Position numbers and translations under genes: made by a program
The notes under the pieces: generated by a model
Told to the model about the DNA's origin: nothing
What the model saw: only the letters and a program-made list of their open reading frames with translations
The model's database searches: none
Source of the DNA: Streptomyces barringtoniae
GTDB lineage: Bacteria; Actinomycetota; Actinomycetes; Streptomycetales; Streptomycetaceae
Length of the DNA stretch: 64,000 bases
Assembly: GCF_020819595.1 (NCBI RefSeq)
Contig: NZ_JAJHNP010000014.1
Span: 124,001-188,000 of the forward strand
Direction: 5' to 3'
Part shown: positions 45,520 through 53,788 of the stretch, in pieces
Layout: each line of letters starts with the position of its first letter
Position numbering within the stretch: the first letter of the stretch is position 1

Positions 45520-46350
45520 TCAGGCCACGAATTCCGTCGCCTGCTCCGGTTCGGCGACGTCCCTGCGGGTGACGGAAAGGTAGATGACCAGCCCGAGGAT
45601 GACCGCGAGGAACAGAACGCTGGTCACGACGGTGCCGAGGCCGAGGCCGTCGGTGGGCTGGGAGAGGTAGTCGCCGATCGAGGCTCCGAGCGGGCGGGTC
45701 AGGATGTAGGCGATCCAGAAACTCCACACTGCGTCCAGGTCCAGCGCGAAGTGCGCGATGGCCACGGCGGCGATGGCCGCCGCGAACAGGACGGCGGACA
45801 GCCAGTATCCGAGGTCGATGCGCTCGGACACCAGGTCACCGGCCGCGGTGCCCAGGGCGAAGGTGAACAGCACTGCCAGCCAGTAGAGGGACTCGCGGCT
45901 GGTGGTGTCGATGTGGTGGAGGGACAGGGTCCGCTCACGCTGGTACCAGACGATGAAGACGACCGCGAGGACGATCGCGAAAACCGTGGTGCTCGTCTCC
46001 AGCGGCACGCCCATGGTGTTGGTGAGGTTGTCGCTGATCAGCGTGCCGACGACGCTGATCAGTGCCACCGCCGGCCAGTACACGCCGACGCGGTAAGCCT
46101 TCGTTCGGAACTGGACGACCAGGGCGACGGCCAGCAGGGCACTCAGCAGGAACGACACGCCGGTCAGCCCGAGCCCCGCCTTCTCGTTCAGCAGGTCCGC
46201 CGCGGTTCTGCCGACCGTCGTGCACAGGACCTTGATGATCCAGAAGGAGAGGGTGACCTCGGGCACCTTGATTTCGCGCGGCCGGTGACGCGAACGGGGC
46301 GTCCGGCCGTCCTCTGGTGCCGCCTGGCTCTCCGACGTTTCGTAGGTCAC
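45520..46350 (-). CDS. DUF347/COG4705-like membrane protein 2
   Basis: 276 residues from GTG 46350 (VTYETSESQAAPED); ATG 46368 adds six residues. About eight spans with the family repeats: KVPEVTLSFWIIKVLCTTVG, VYWPAVALISVVGTLISDNL, SLYWLAVLFTFALGTAAGDL, VWSFWIAYILTRPLGASIGD. It lacks the soluble extension of paralogue 1, which shares most of its motifs. The two genes have the same orientation, 890 bases apart, so they look like a local duplication. Function unknown. Confidence 0.82.
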   Translation of the reverse strand: MTYETSESQAAPEDGRTPRSRHRPREIKVPEVTLSFWIIKVLCTTVGRTAADLLNEKAGLGLTGVSFLLSALLAVALVVQFRTKAYRVGVYWPAVALISVVGTLISDNLTNTMGVPLETSTTVFAIVLAVVFIVWYQRERTLSLHHIDTTSRESLYWLAVLFTFALGTAAGDLVSERIDLGYWLSAVLFAAAIAAVAIAHFALDLDAVWSFWIAYILTRPLGASIGDYLSQPTDGLGLGTVVTSVLFLAVILGLVIYLSVTRRDVAEPEQATEFVA

Positions 46351-46518
46351 GTTGTCCGACCGTGCCACCGGGCACCTGAACGCATCCTGACTGCTGGCGC
46401 GCTTCGCCCACCCAGGCCGTCCTGTATGAGCAGGATGACGCCATGCGCACGCACACAGACGGTCTCTGCATAGCGGCCCTCAGTTCCTCCCTTGCCCACG
46501 TGATGGAAGAAGGCCGCC

Positions 46519-46830
46519 TTGAACGCTCCGACCACCGCCCTTGCGCCGACTGACCGCGCGACCGCATGGCTGCGGCGCCGGCTGGGCCGGGCCGTGCTGC
46601 TGTCCTACGTCTGTGCTCTGTTCATGCCGGGGCCCGGCATTTGGCTGCGCCACACGCATGCCCTGCCGCTCGGGCCACTCATCCACCTGCCGGTGTCCGC
46701 CGCCCCGTGCCTGCTGTCGCTGGTGCTGTTCTCGGCAGGGCTCCAGGTCCCCGTCCGTGAGCCGGGCGACGTCCTGCGGCGTCCGAGTGCGCTGCTCGCG
46801 GGGCTCGCGCTGCACCTGACGATTCCGCTT
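46519..46830 (+). pseudogene. Bile-acid:sodium symporter-family protein, truncated
   Basis: A TTG start at 46519 after GAAGAAGG gives ATAWLRRRLGRAVLLSYVCA, PLIHLPVSAAPCLLSLVLFS, AGLQVPVREPGDVLRRPSAL, LAGLALHLTIPL, the first two to three spans of BASS-family Na+-coupled transporters. The sequence then becomes unrelated; about 230 residues are missing. Confidence 0.65.
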
Positions 46831-47470
46831 AGGTGGCGAGTCGTACCTGCTGGCGGTACCGACTGTCTCGGTTGTCCAAGGGCAGCACTTCGTCCCGGAG
46901 TGCATCCCTGGGTGTGACGGTCGCATGACGTCGGGAGCCGCCTTCGCCGCGGTGTCCCCCTCTCATGTCTGGGCGGACATTCCTGGCGGGCGGACAAGCA
47001 GGCTGTGACAGTGATGCCTGGACATGGGCGCCGAGGGACTGAAGGCCAAGGAGTCCTGACGGGGACTTACCTTCATGTGGCGGTGCATCACCTGACGGGG
47101 CTGCGGCCGGCGACCATCGAGTAGAGGTCCTGTCCTTGCCTGTCAGCGGCCACCAGCGCCGCCCGGCGAGCGGACGCGGAGTCGGCGGCAGCAGCAGCTT
47201 GAGAGCCCGTGGTCGCGAGTCGTTCGCTCGCCAATGATCTCCCGGTGGGGATTGTGGAACTGAGATCCTTCTCAGTGGCGTTCAGCGAGTTCTCGGCGGC
47301 GTCGTGGGACAGTAGTGCCACGTTAGGCGAATTTGCGATAGGAATCATCGGACAATAGTCAGTCCGCTTAAATGGGCTCGCGGGAGATATCAGCTCCCTC
47401 ACGCCGCGCACATTGCTGCGTGAGTCGGGTTCTTGCGCGCCATGACGGAATAGGAAGACAGGAGACGCCC
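46831..47470. other. Intergenic, one weak ORF
   Basis: It holds the truncated symporter end and the minus-strand ORF 47088-47348, plus the promoter region of DUF347 protein 3. Base composition drops locally before 47471, consistent with a regulatory region. Confidence 0.4.
47088..47348 (-). CDS. Small hypothetical protein (uncertain)
   Basis: 86 residues from ATG 47348 (MIPIANSPNVALLSHDAAEN), alanine- and serine-rich. Third-position GC is moderately high and the product is soluble, but there is no clear ribosome site and no family. It is reported because codon use is better than in the neighbouring intergenic frames. Confidence 0.3.
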   Translation of the reverse strand: MIPIANSPNVALLSHDAAENSLNATEKDLSSTIPTGRSLASERLATTGSQAAAAADSASARRAALVAADRQGQDLYSMVAGRSPVR

Positions 47471-48409
47471 ATGGCTATCACCGAGCCCCGGACCTCCAGA
47501 TTGGGCCACCCAGCCAAGTATGTACTACGGAAACTCCCACACGTGACGGCGTTGTTCTGGGCACTGAAGATCGTCGCTGTGACTCTCGGGGAAACGGGCA
47601 GCGACGAGTTTGCGATTCAGCTCAAGTTCGGCTATGTCGCCTGCGTGCTCGGCTTTTTCCTGTTCTTCCTGATCGTGGCTGGCATCCAGCTGCGGGCCAA
47701 ACGATTCTATCCGGGAATTTTTTGGACGGTGATCTTCAGCACCAGCATCGCCGGCACTGCACTCTCGGATCTCATGGACCGCGGAATTGGCAATTCCGGC
47801 ACCGTGACCAAGAATGGGATCGGTTACGGGCCAGGCGCGGTCATCCTCACCAGTCTCCTAGTGGTCGTCTTTCTGGTGTGGTGGCGTACCGGACAGACCT
47901 ATGATGTGGAGAAGATCGCCACCCGCAAGGGCGAGATCCTGTACTGGATCGCGATCCTGGTGTCCAACACCCTCGGCACCGCCAGCGGGGACTGGCTGTC
48001 CCACAGCACCGGACTGGGATTCCGCGATGCCTTCTTCATCATCGCCGGAATCATGCTGGTGCTGCTCGTCGCCCACTACGTGACCAACATCAACAGCATG
48101 GTGTTGTTCTGGCTGGCGTTCATCCTGACCCGCCCATTGAGCGCCGCCGCCGGTGACTCGATCACCAAACCTGTCAGCGAGGGAGGACTCGGACTGGGAA
48201 CGCTGTGGGGCTCGATGGCCCTCGTGGGAGTGTTGGCCGCGTTGGTCGCCTACCAGACCTGGCAAATCCGACGCCACCCGCTCGACCTGCTGCCGGCCCC
48301 GACCCACAGGATCACCGGACAACCACAGCGGCCCAACGGGCAGGTAGTCCTGGCCTACGGTCCGCACCCCGACCAGATCGTCGAGGCCTCAACGAGGGCA
48401 CCTCGATGA
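47471..48409 (+). CDS. DUF347/COG4705-like membrane protein 3
   Basis: 312 residues from ATG 47471, with CAGGAGACG upstream. The repeats are more divergent: KLPHVTALFWALKIVAVTLG, GIFWTVIFSTSIAGTALSDL, EILYWIAILVSNTLGTASGD, VLFWLAFILTRPLSAAAGDS. It carries a short hydrophilic tail (QPQRPNGQVVLAYGPHPDQI). It is on the opposite strand from the other two paralogues, so it is probably an older copy. Codons here are less G/C-rich than in its neighbours (GGAATTTTTTGGACGG region), hinting at a different origin. Confidence 0.82.
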   Translation: MAITEPRTSRLGHPAKYVLRKLPHVTALFWALKIVAVTLGETGSDEFAIQLKFGYVACVLGFFLFFLIVAGIQLRAKRFYPGIFWTVIFSTSIAGTALSDLMDRGIGNSGTVTKNGIGYGPGAVILTSLLVVVFLVWWRTGQTYDVEKIATRKGEILYWIAILVSNTLGTASGDWLSHSTGLGFRDAFFIIAGIMLVLLVAHYVTNINSMVLFWLAFILTRPLSAAAGDSITKPVSEGGLGLGTLWGSMALVGVLAALVAYQTWQIRRHPLDLLPAPTHRITGQPQRPNGQVVLAYGPHPDQIVEASTRAPR

Positions 48410-48593
48410 GGCTGAGGCGGCCGCCTGGGTGTTGTCTCGATGTGGGTGGTGCCGTGGTGGCCACCGCGAACGGCACCCCCGTCGCTAGGCCCTCGGCTCA
48501 GTCGTAGAACCGGCTCACCGCAGTGACCTGCAACTCCCCAGGACGAGGACCTCCAGCCGTTCCTCCAACGGCCCTGACAGCCGACGGTCCGCC
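48410..48593. other. Short intergenic region
   Basis: Between the third DUF347-like gene and the integrase scrap (convergent). Nothing supported. Confidence 0.3.
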
Positions 48594-48850
48594 TACGTAC
48601 CGAGCGCGGCGAGCAGCTCCTGCCGCGTACCGAACACCTCGACGCGGTGTCGCCGCAAATGCATCGGCCAGTCCCGGGCCGCCCGCGCATACGCCCCGCC
48701 ACGAGATCGGCGACGGCGCCCCGCCCGACGGCAGCGTACGAAGCCAGGCGTTCACCGCCCGCGGGCCGTACTCGTCCTCGAACACGAAGTCGTCGTCGAA
48801 CAGCACCAGCGTCCGCTCGACGGCTCCTCCTGCCGGCATCTGGCAGGAGA
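48594..48850 (-). pseudogene. Tyrosine-recombinase N-terminal (SAM-like) fragment, frameshifted
   Basis: One frame reads LFDDDFVFEDEYGPRAVNAW, LRTLPSGGAPSPISWR. The next frame continues YARAARDWPMHLRRHRVEVF, GTRQELLAALGT and ends at TAG 48594. This is the core-binding N-terminal domain of large actinobacterial phage-type integrases (SPxSWRTYAxALRDW). The catalytic domain is absent. Confidence 0.65.
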
Positions 48851-48905
48851 ACCCGTGCCGGATCAGTAGCTTGCGCACACCTGCAGGGTGTAGCTCGTGT
48901 GGAAA
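48830..48905 (-). pseudogene. IS630-type winged-helix scrap
   Basis: It reads FHTSYTLQ in one frame and GVRKLLIRHGFSCQMPA in the next, matching the second HTH of IS630-family transposases (SYTLxGVxxLLHRHGWSxQxPA). About 25 residues. Confidence 0.5.
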
Positions 48906-48978
48906 CCACCTGAGGGGGAGAAGGGGACGCCGAACCGCCGGGGCTGTCCTTCCGTGCACCGGGCGGGGTATGTGGGTG

Positions 48979-49301
48979 CTAAAGGGAGGCCCGCAGGCCC
49001 TCCAGGACGAGCGAGAGCAGCGTCGTGTCCAGCTCGGTGGCCTCGGCGGCGGCTCGCCCTTTGGCGTGGCACTCAGCGAGTCGTCCGCGCCATGCGGCCT
49101 CGGCGCGCATGACTTCGGTGCGGATATCCGCCAGCGCCAGATCGGTTTCGGTGCGCAGTCGTACGAGGTCGGCGGGTGTAGGCGCAGGGTGAGGACGGTG
49201 ATCGTGCCCTCCGTGCGGCGGGGTACGGCCAGCTCCACGCATCGCTCCGGATCGGCGACGCCCGCCAGCTCGTCTTCGGGCAGCAGCCGCAAGGTCAGCA
49301 T
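48979..49301 (-). pseudogene. Coiled-coil protein next to anti-sigma ATPase, likely frameshifted
   Basis: ATG 49301 starts MLTLRLLPEDELAGVADPER, CVELAVPRRTEGTITVLTLR, overlapping the stop of the upstream ATPase gene by seven bases. A different frame then gives a convincing C-terminus (APTPADLVRLRTETDLALAD, EVMRAEAAWRGRLAECHAKG, TTLLSLVLEGLRASL) ending at 48979. Joining them needs one shift near 49190. Alternatively two separate small genes overlap. The C-terminal part is a probable coiled coil. Confidence 0.5.
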
Positions 49302-49711
49302 GCCGGGACCGCCAGCTCCGCCCAGACGGTTTTGCCCCAGCGCTTTCGGTCGTAGCCCCAACGGTGTGACAGCGCGTCGATCAGTACGAGGCCGCGTCCA
49401 GTCTCGTCGCCGCCGGCGACCGGACCCATTTTCGGCAGGGCCTGGGATTTGTCGGTGACGCCGATCCGTACGAGATCGTTCGTGACGCGCCGGACGGACA
49501 CCCGAATCAGACGGCACGGGGTGTGGCGGACTGCGTTGCCCACCAGCTCGGAGACGATCAGCGCGCCCGCATCGGCCATCTCGCCTATGCCCCACGTGTT
49601 CAGTGGAGCCGAGAGGAGTCGCCGGGCCCGGCGGGCCGTCTCGGGCTCGCAAGGGAGGGTTTCGGTGTAACCGGCCGGTCCGACTGTGGTGGGTCTGGTC
49701 ATGACGCTCAC
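49295..49711 (-). CDS. RsbW-like ATP-binding (anti-sigma-type) protein
   Basis: 138 residues from 49711 (MSVMTRPTTVGPAGYTETLP). The HATPase_c_2 fold is complete: N-box ALIVSELVGNAVRHTPCRL, G1 region LVRIGVTDKSQALPK, and G2 GRGLVLIDALSHRWGYDRK. Small streptomycete proteins of this type act as anti-sigma or regulatory kinases, often beside DUF397/XRE genes. Its neighbour upstream is a DUF5753 remnant, which fits. It is coupled to the coiled-coil ORF downstream. Confidence 0.9.
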   Translation of the reverse strand: MSVMTRPTTVGPAGYTETLPCEPETARRARRLLSAPLNTWGIGEMADAGALIVSELVGNAVRHTPCRLIRVSVRRVTNDLVRIGVTDKSQALPKMGPVAGGDETGRGLVLIDALSHRWGYDRKRWGKTVWAELAVPAC

Positions 49712-49877
49712 GGGGTCGTCTCCTTGGGGCCGGACGTCCCGCTCGCCACCGGGGGGGTGCCAGCGGGACTCTCCTCCACTGCGGCCGAAAGGAGCCTGGT
49801 CTGCCCCGGCGACGCCAACGACCGTACGGAGAGCCGGAGTTTTGCCTCAACGGTTGCCGGGAATTGCGCGATGTCAT

Positions 49878-50111
49878 CCGAGGGAGTCGATCGCCGTGTT
49901 GATCAAAGCGCGGGGCGGCGTTGCCGTGGACAGCCATCTTCGTCAGCTCACCGAACGCCTTGCGATAGTCGGCAAGTTCGCGCGGTTGCACCACGTTGAC
50001 CTCGGCCGTGAGGGTTTCCACGACGCTGCGTGAGCCGTCATGGAGGTAGAACGCCTCCAGCGGCCACACGGTCCGCAGTGCGGTGAAGGGGATGATGCCC
50101 AGTTGTCGCAT
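49878..50111 (-). pseudogene. DUF5753 (Scr1-type regulator) C-terminal fragment
   Basis: The frame from 50111 reads MRQLGIIPFTALRTVWPLEA, FYLHDGSRSVVETLTAEVNV, VQPRELADYRKAFGELTKMA, VHG. This is the C-terminal sensor domain of XRE/Scr1-family streptomycete regulators. The HTH half is replaced by a Gp37/Gp68-type scrap. Probably a deletion joined two genes. Confidence 0.7.
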
Positions 50112-50188
50112 CCCTTGGAGACGCGGTCGTATCCCGCGGTCGGGTTCCACGTCGCCTCGGTCCACTCGATCGCGCTGCGGTCACTCAC
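50102..50188 (-). pseudogene. DUF5131 (Gp37/Gp68) phage-type protein N-terminal scrap
   Basis: GTG 50188 gives VSDRSAIEWTEATWNPTAGY, then DRVSKGCDN, the start of the phage Gp37/Gp68 radical-SAM-like family (SAIEWTEATWNPxxGCxxVSxGC). The first family cysteine is replaced by Tyr, and the sequence ends after CDN at the DUF5753 junction. Confidence 0.75.
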
Positions 50189-50324
50189 CGGCCGGCCCTC
50201 CATCCCCTCGAACCGAGCCTCATCACCGACGGAGCAGTCGCGGCCCGCTGTAAGTGGGTGGTTCGTAAGGTGATGTCCGTTTCTGGATGAGGCTGAGCAA
50301 GGTCGCTGGTGGAGGTTCCGTCGG

Positions 50325-50723
50325 CTATGGCTTCCTGGCGAAGTTGCCGGTGTCGGCCTCGGTGAGGATCCCGAGTTCGACCAGGCGTTTCAGCTTGGCG
50401 CGAGTGCCTTCGACGTTCTTGGGCAGCAGTTCGTGGCCGAGGGCTTCGCAGACGTCCTTGGCCCGTAGCGGGCCGGTCGCGTGATTGAAGGCGGCGAGGA
50501 TGCGGGGGTAGTCCGGGTGCTCGGGCAGGTCCGGTGTGTAGGCCGGGAGCCGGTCGGCGAGGCCGGTGATGGTCTTGCGGGTGATCGCGAGATGCTCCAG
50601 GTGGGTCTCGGCCTCCCGCAGCCGGGTCTGCAGGTCGTCGATCTGTGTGCGGAGGTCGTCGGCCAGGATCCGGGCGGCGTCTTCCTGGAGGTCCAGGGCG
50701 TCGAAGAGGGGCTCGATGTTCAC
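50325..50723 (-). CDS. IS accessory protein with coiled coil and winged helix
   Basis: 132 residues from GTG 50723, overlapping the transposase stop by four bases (GTGA). A coiled coil comes first (DLRTQIDDLQTRLREAETHL), then a winged-helix module (LRAKDVCEALGHELLPKNVE, GTRAKLKRLVELGILTEAD). It lies inside the IS ends and is coupled to the transposase, so it is presumably a regulator or target-choice factor of the element. Scraps of a similar module occur at 23965-24135. I know no experimental work on it. Confidence 0.75.
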   Translation of the reverse strand: MNIEPLFDALDLQEDAARILADDLRTQIDDLQTRLREAETHLEHLAITRKTITGLADRLPAYTPDLPEHPDYPRILAAFNHATGPLRAKDVCEALGHELLPKNVEGTRAKLKRLVELGILTEADTGNFARKP

Positions 50724-51568
50724 GCTGCCACCGCCTGCGTCTCGCGCCAGGTGGGGGCGTTCGCGCCGGTGAGGCGTCGGGTCATGACGTGGGTCATCGC
50801 CCAGTAGACGCGGGAGGCGGAGGAGGAGGTGTAGTGCTCGTAGTCGCGGACAAGGCGCCGGTGCAGTATCAGGATCCCGTAGGTCTGCTCGACCTTCCAC
50901 CGCTTCGGCTGGGGCACGAACCCCTTGACCTGCGGGTTGCGTTCGACGATCTCGACATCGATGCCCAGGTCGGCGCCGTGCATGACGACCTGATTCTTGA
51001 AGCCCTGGTCGACCAGGGCTTTGCGCACGGTTCCGCCGGCGTGCTCGGCGACCTGGTCCAGCAGGACGATGCCCGCAGTGTTGTCGTGGGTGTTCGCAGC
51101 GAGGACGACGACCGCGATGACCAGGCCAAGGACGTCCACGGCCAGGCCGCGCTTGCGGCCGGGCACCCGCTTGGCCGGATCGTGGCCACTCGTGGAGGCG
51201 GGGACCCCGGCGGCCACGTGGACACTCTGGGTGTCCAGCACCACCAGGGTCGGGTCCTCTAATCGTCGGGCCCTCTCCCGGACCTGGCAGCGCAGGAGTT
51301 CATGAATGACCTGGTCGGTCCCGTCGTCCCGCCATGCGGCGAAGTAGTAGTACGTCGCGCTCTTCTGCGGCAGATCGTGCGGGAGATAGGCCCACTGGCA
51401 ACCGGTCCGCCCCTGGTAGAGGATGGCGTTCACGATCTCCCGCATGTCGTAGGCGCCCTGATGACCGCTGACCGAGCGGTGCCGGTCCTTCCACGCGGTG
51501 ATCACCGGCTCGATCAACGACCACGGCTCGTCCGATAAGTCACTCGGATACGGCTTGCGTTCACTCAC
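50720..51568 (-). CDS. IS5-family transposase
   Basis: 282 residues from 51568 (MSERKPYPSDLSDEPWSLIE). N-terminal DUF4096-like domain (AILYQGRTGCQWAYLPHDLP). First catalytic Asp in LVVLDTQSVHVAAGVPASTS, second in TVRKALVDQGFKNQVVMHGA, Glu in KRWKVEQTYGILILHRRLVR. The length is right for the group. It is translationally coupled to the accessory ORF downstream. Confidence 0.92.
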   Translation of the reverse strand: MSERKPYPSDLSDEPWSLIEPVITAWKDRHRSVSGHQGAYDMREIVNAILYQGRTGCQWAYLPHDLPQKSATYYYFAAWRDDGTDQVIHELLRCQVRERARRLEDPTLVVLDTQSVHVAAGVPASTSGHDPAKRVPGRKRGLAVDVLGLVIAVVVLAANTHDNTAGIVLLDQVAEHAGGTVRKALVDQGFKNQVVMHGADLGIDVEIVERNPQVKGFVPQPKRWKVEQTYGILILHRRLVRDYEHYTSSSASRVYWAMTHVMTRRLTGANAPTWRETQAVAA

Positions 51569-51741
51569 CCGGTCACATCACCAGATCACCAACCGCGGAC
51601 CGGCAGAGTCCGCCCCACCGCCACACGATCAGGCGACAGCAGATCCACTCAAAGACTCACGAACCGCCCACTAAGAACTCCTAACGAAATGATCTTCGCG
51701 GTAGTTGGATTGCTCCGGGCTTGGTGATCTGGGGGTGCGGG

Positions 51742-52563
51742 GTGGCGCGGCCGAAGCCATGGGAAGTCGACGACAAGCTGTGGGCGGTGATTGAGCCGGT
51801 GCTGCCCAGGGTCGAGCGTCGGCCCCGGCACCCCGGGCGCAGGCGGCATCCGGACCGGCTGGTGTTCCAGGGCATCCTGTTCGTCCTGCACACCGGGATC
51901 GCCTGGGAACACCTGCCACAGGAACTCGGTTTCGGTTCCGGCATGACCTGCTGGCGGCGCCTGGCCGAGTGGACCGAAGCTGACGTATGGCCCCGGCTGC
52001 ACGAGGTCTTCCTCGCCAAGCTCCGCAGCGCGAACGCCCTGGACTTCTCCTGGGCGGCCGTAGACGGCTCACACATCCGGGCGTTAAAGGGGGGCTCCAA
52101 GACCGGACGAAGCCCCGTCGACCGGGGCAGAACAGGCAGCAAACACCACCTCATCACCGACGCCACCGGCATCCCGCTCGCCGTTACCTTGACCGGCGGC
52201 AACCGCAACGACGTCACCCAGCTGATCCCACTGCTTGAAGCGGTGCCGCCGGTGCGGGGCAAGCGCGGCCGGCCCCGCCGTCGCCCGGACGTGGTGCTGG
52301 GCGACCGCGGCTACGACCACGACAAGTACCGCCGTTTGGTCTGGGATCTCGGCGTGAAGCCGCTGATCGCCCGCCGGGGCGCCGAGCACGGCTCCGGACT
52401 CGGCACCCACCGCTGGGTCGTGGAGCGCGCGTTCGCCCACCTGCACTGGTTCCGCCGCCTGCGGATCCGCTGGGAGATACGCGACGACATCCACGAAGCC
52501 TTCCTCACCCTCGGCTGCGCGCTGATCTGCTGGCGACGCCTGAACGCAGGTGTCGCTCGCTAG
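51742..52563 (+). CDS. IS5-family transposase of the passenger unit
   Basis: 273 residues from GTG 51742 (VARPKPWEVDDKLWAVIEPV); a start at 51721 adds seven. N-terminal DUF4096 region (GILFVLHTGIAWEHLPQELG). Catalytic Asp in FSWAAVDGSHIRALKGGSKT, second Asp in DVVLGDRGYDHDKYRRLV, Glu in GTHRWVVERAFAHLHWFRRL. The frame is complete, ending TAG 52561-52563 exactly where the IS630 element begins. The dead copy at 42206-42650 is a close relative. Confidence 0.92.
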   Translation: MARPKPWEVDDKLWAVIEPVLPRVERRPRHPGRRRHPDRLVFQGILFVLHTGIAWEHLPQELGFGSGMTCWRRLAEWTEADVWPRLHEVFLAKLRSANALDFSWAAVDGSHIRALKGGSKTGRSPVDRGRTGSKHHLITDATGIPLAVTLTGGNRNDVTQLIPLLEAVPPVRGKRGRPRRRPDVVLGDRGYDHDKYRRLVWDLGVKPLIARRGAEHGSGLGTHRWVVERAFAHLHWFRRLRIRWEIRDDIHEAFLTLGCALICWRRLNAGVAR

Positions 52564-53788
52564 TGCCGCATCAAGCAACGTTCGCCCTGTTCACTACCTC
52601 GCGGAGGCGGTTGTCGGCGGCATGCTTGTTCCGCCAGATGACGTAGCGACGGATCATGCTTCCCTGCTCCTTGTGACTGGCGTGGTCGGTGCCGTCGAGG
52701 GCGAAGTAGCGCAGGGCGGTGAACTGGGCCTCGATCCGGTTGAGCCAGGAACTGTTTGTCGGGGTGTAGGCGATCTCCACGTTGTTCGCCGCCGCCCACG
52801 TCCCGACTCGCTGACACCGCTTCGTCGTCAAGTGCGGTGAGTAGTTGTCGCAGACGATGGCGATGCGTACGTCCCTCGGGTGCAGGGAGCGCAGGTAGCG
52901 GCAGAACTCCAGGAACTTCGACCTGTTCTTGGTCTTCTTGATGTGCCCGTAGAGCTGGTCTTTGGCCAGGTCGTAGGCGGCGAACAGGTGGCGGACCCCG
53001 TGAGGGCGGGTGTAGGTCGCCCGGCGGCGAGGACGGGGCTCGCGGTCGGGGTCCTTGTGTCTGCCGCCGCGTTCGGCCCAGTGCCGGCCAGGGTGCGGCT
53101 GGAGGTTGAGCGGCCCGAACTCATCCATGCAGAAGATGACTTCGGGCTCGCCTTCCTCGGGTATGACGTCACCGTCGGCGATCGCATAGAGGTGTTCGAC
53201 ACGGGCCTTCTTGGTCGCGTAGTCGGGGTCGCGGGAGGTCTTCCAGGTCTTCATGCGTTGAAATGAGACGCCCTCCTCGCGGAGCATGATCCGAAGGCCC
53301 TCGTGGCTGATGTCGTCGACCACCCCCTCGGCGACCAGGAAGTCGGCCAGCTTGGCCAGGCTCCAGGTCGAAAACGGCAGGCCGTGCTCGGCCGGCCTGG
53401 ACTTGGCGATCTTCTTGATCTCCCGGCGTTCGGGGAGAGTGAAGGTCTTCGGCCGGCCACCCTTGTACTTCGGGTAGAGCGAGTCGAACCCGTCCGTGTT
53501 GAAGTTGTGGATCACATCCCGGACCCGGTCGTCGCTGGTGAACGTCACCTCGGCGATCTTCGTCACGGGCATGCCCTGCGCGGATAACAGCACCATCTGA
53601 GCCCGCCGCCAGGTCACCACCGAACCGGTGCCCCGGCGGATGATCCGCAGCAACCGCCTGCCCTCGTCGTCATCAAATTCCCGGACCCGCACGCGTTCAG
53701 CCACGTGATCATTCTGGCCGTCTGGGGCTTCCCGGCGCAGCAACTGGGCGACACATTACGACAGGGCGAACGTTGCTTGATGCGGCAC
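52563..53788. mobile_element. IS630-family element
   Basis: Perfect 27-28-base terminal repeats: GTGCCGCATCAAGCAACG... from 52563 and its complement ending at 53788 (...TTGATGCGGCAC). TA target duplication at 52561-52562 and 53789-53790, as expected for IS630/Tc1. It contains one transposase gene on the minus strand. Intact ends and frame indicate a recent insertion. Confidence 0.93.
52571..53704 (-). CDS. IS630-family transposase
   Basis: 377 residues from GTG 53704 (VAERVRVREFDDDEGRRLLR); an upstream start at 53743 is possible. Two HTH domains (VTKIAEVTFTSDDRVRDVIH; ISHEGLRIMLREEGVSFQRM). The DDE triad is in VIFCMDEFGPLNLQPHPG, IAIVCDNYSPHLTTKRCQRV and SSWLNRIEAQFTALRYFALD, the usual spacing. 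The complete frame lies within the perfect inverted repeats. Confidence 0.95.
   Translation of the reverse strand: MAERVRVREFDDDEGRRLLRIIRRGTGSVVTWRRAQMVLLSAQGMPVTKIAEVTFTSDDRVRDVIHNFNTDGFDSLYPKYKGGRPKTFTLPERREIKKIAKSRPAEHGLPFSTWSLAKLADFLVAEGVVDDISHEGLRIMLREEGVSFQRMKTWKTSRDPDYATKKARVEHLYAIADGDVIPEEGEPEVIFCMDEFGPLNLQPHPGRHWAERGGRHKDPDREPRPRRRATYTRPHGVRHLFAAYDLAKDQLYGHIKKTKNRSKFLEFCRYLRSLHPRDVRIAIVCDNYSPHLTTKRCQRVGTWAAANNVEIAYTPTNSSWLNRIEAQFTALRYFALDGTDHASHKEQGSMIRRYVIWRNKHAADNRLREVVNRANVA

Larger units (their letters stand above)
50251..51674. mobile_element. IS5-like element with transposase and accessory ORF
   Basis: Terminal inverted repeats of 19 bases, 16 matching: left TAAGTGGGTGGTTCGTAAG (50251-50269) and right, on the minus strand, TTAGTGGGCGGTTCGTGAG (51674-51656). 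Inside are a complete transposase (50720-51568) and a second gene overlapping it by GTGA. Both reading frames are intact, so the element may be active. Confidence 0.8.

Noticed and set aside
48498..50165. 555-residue minus-strand frame
   Set aside because: A chance read-through joining a DUF5753 scrap, the antisense or shifted frames of the ATPase gene, and an integrase fragment; no single protein.
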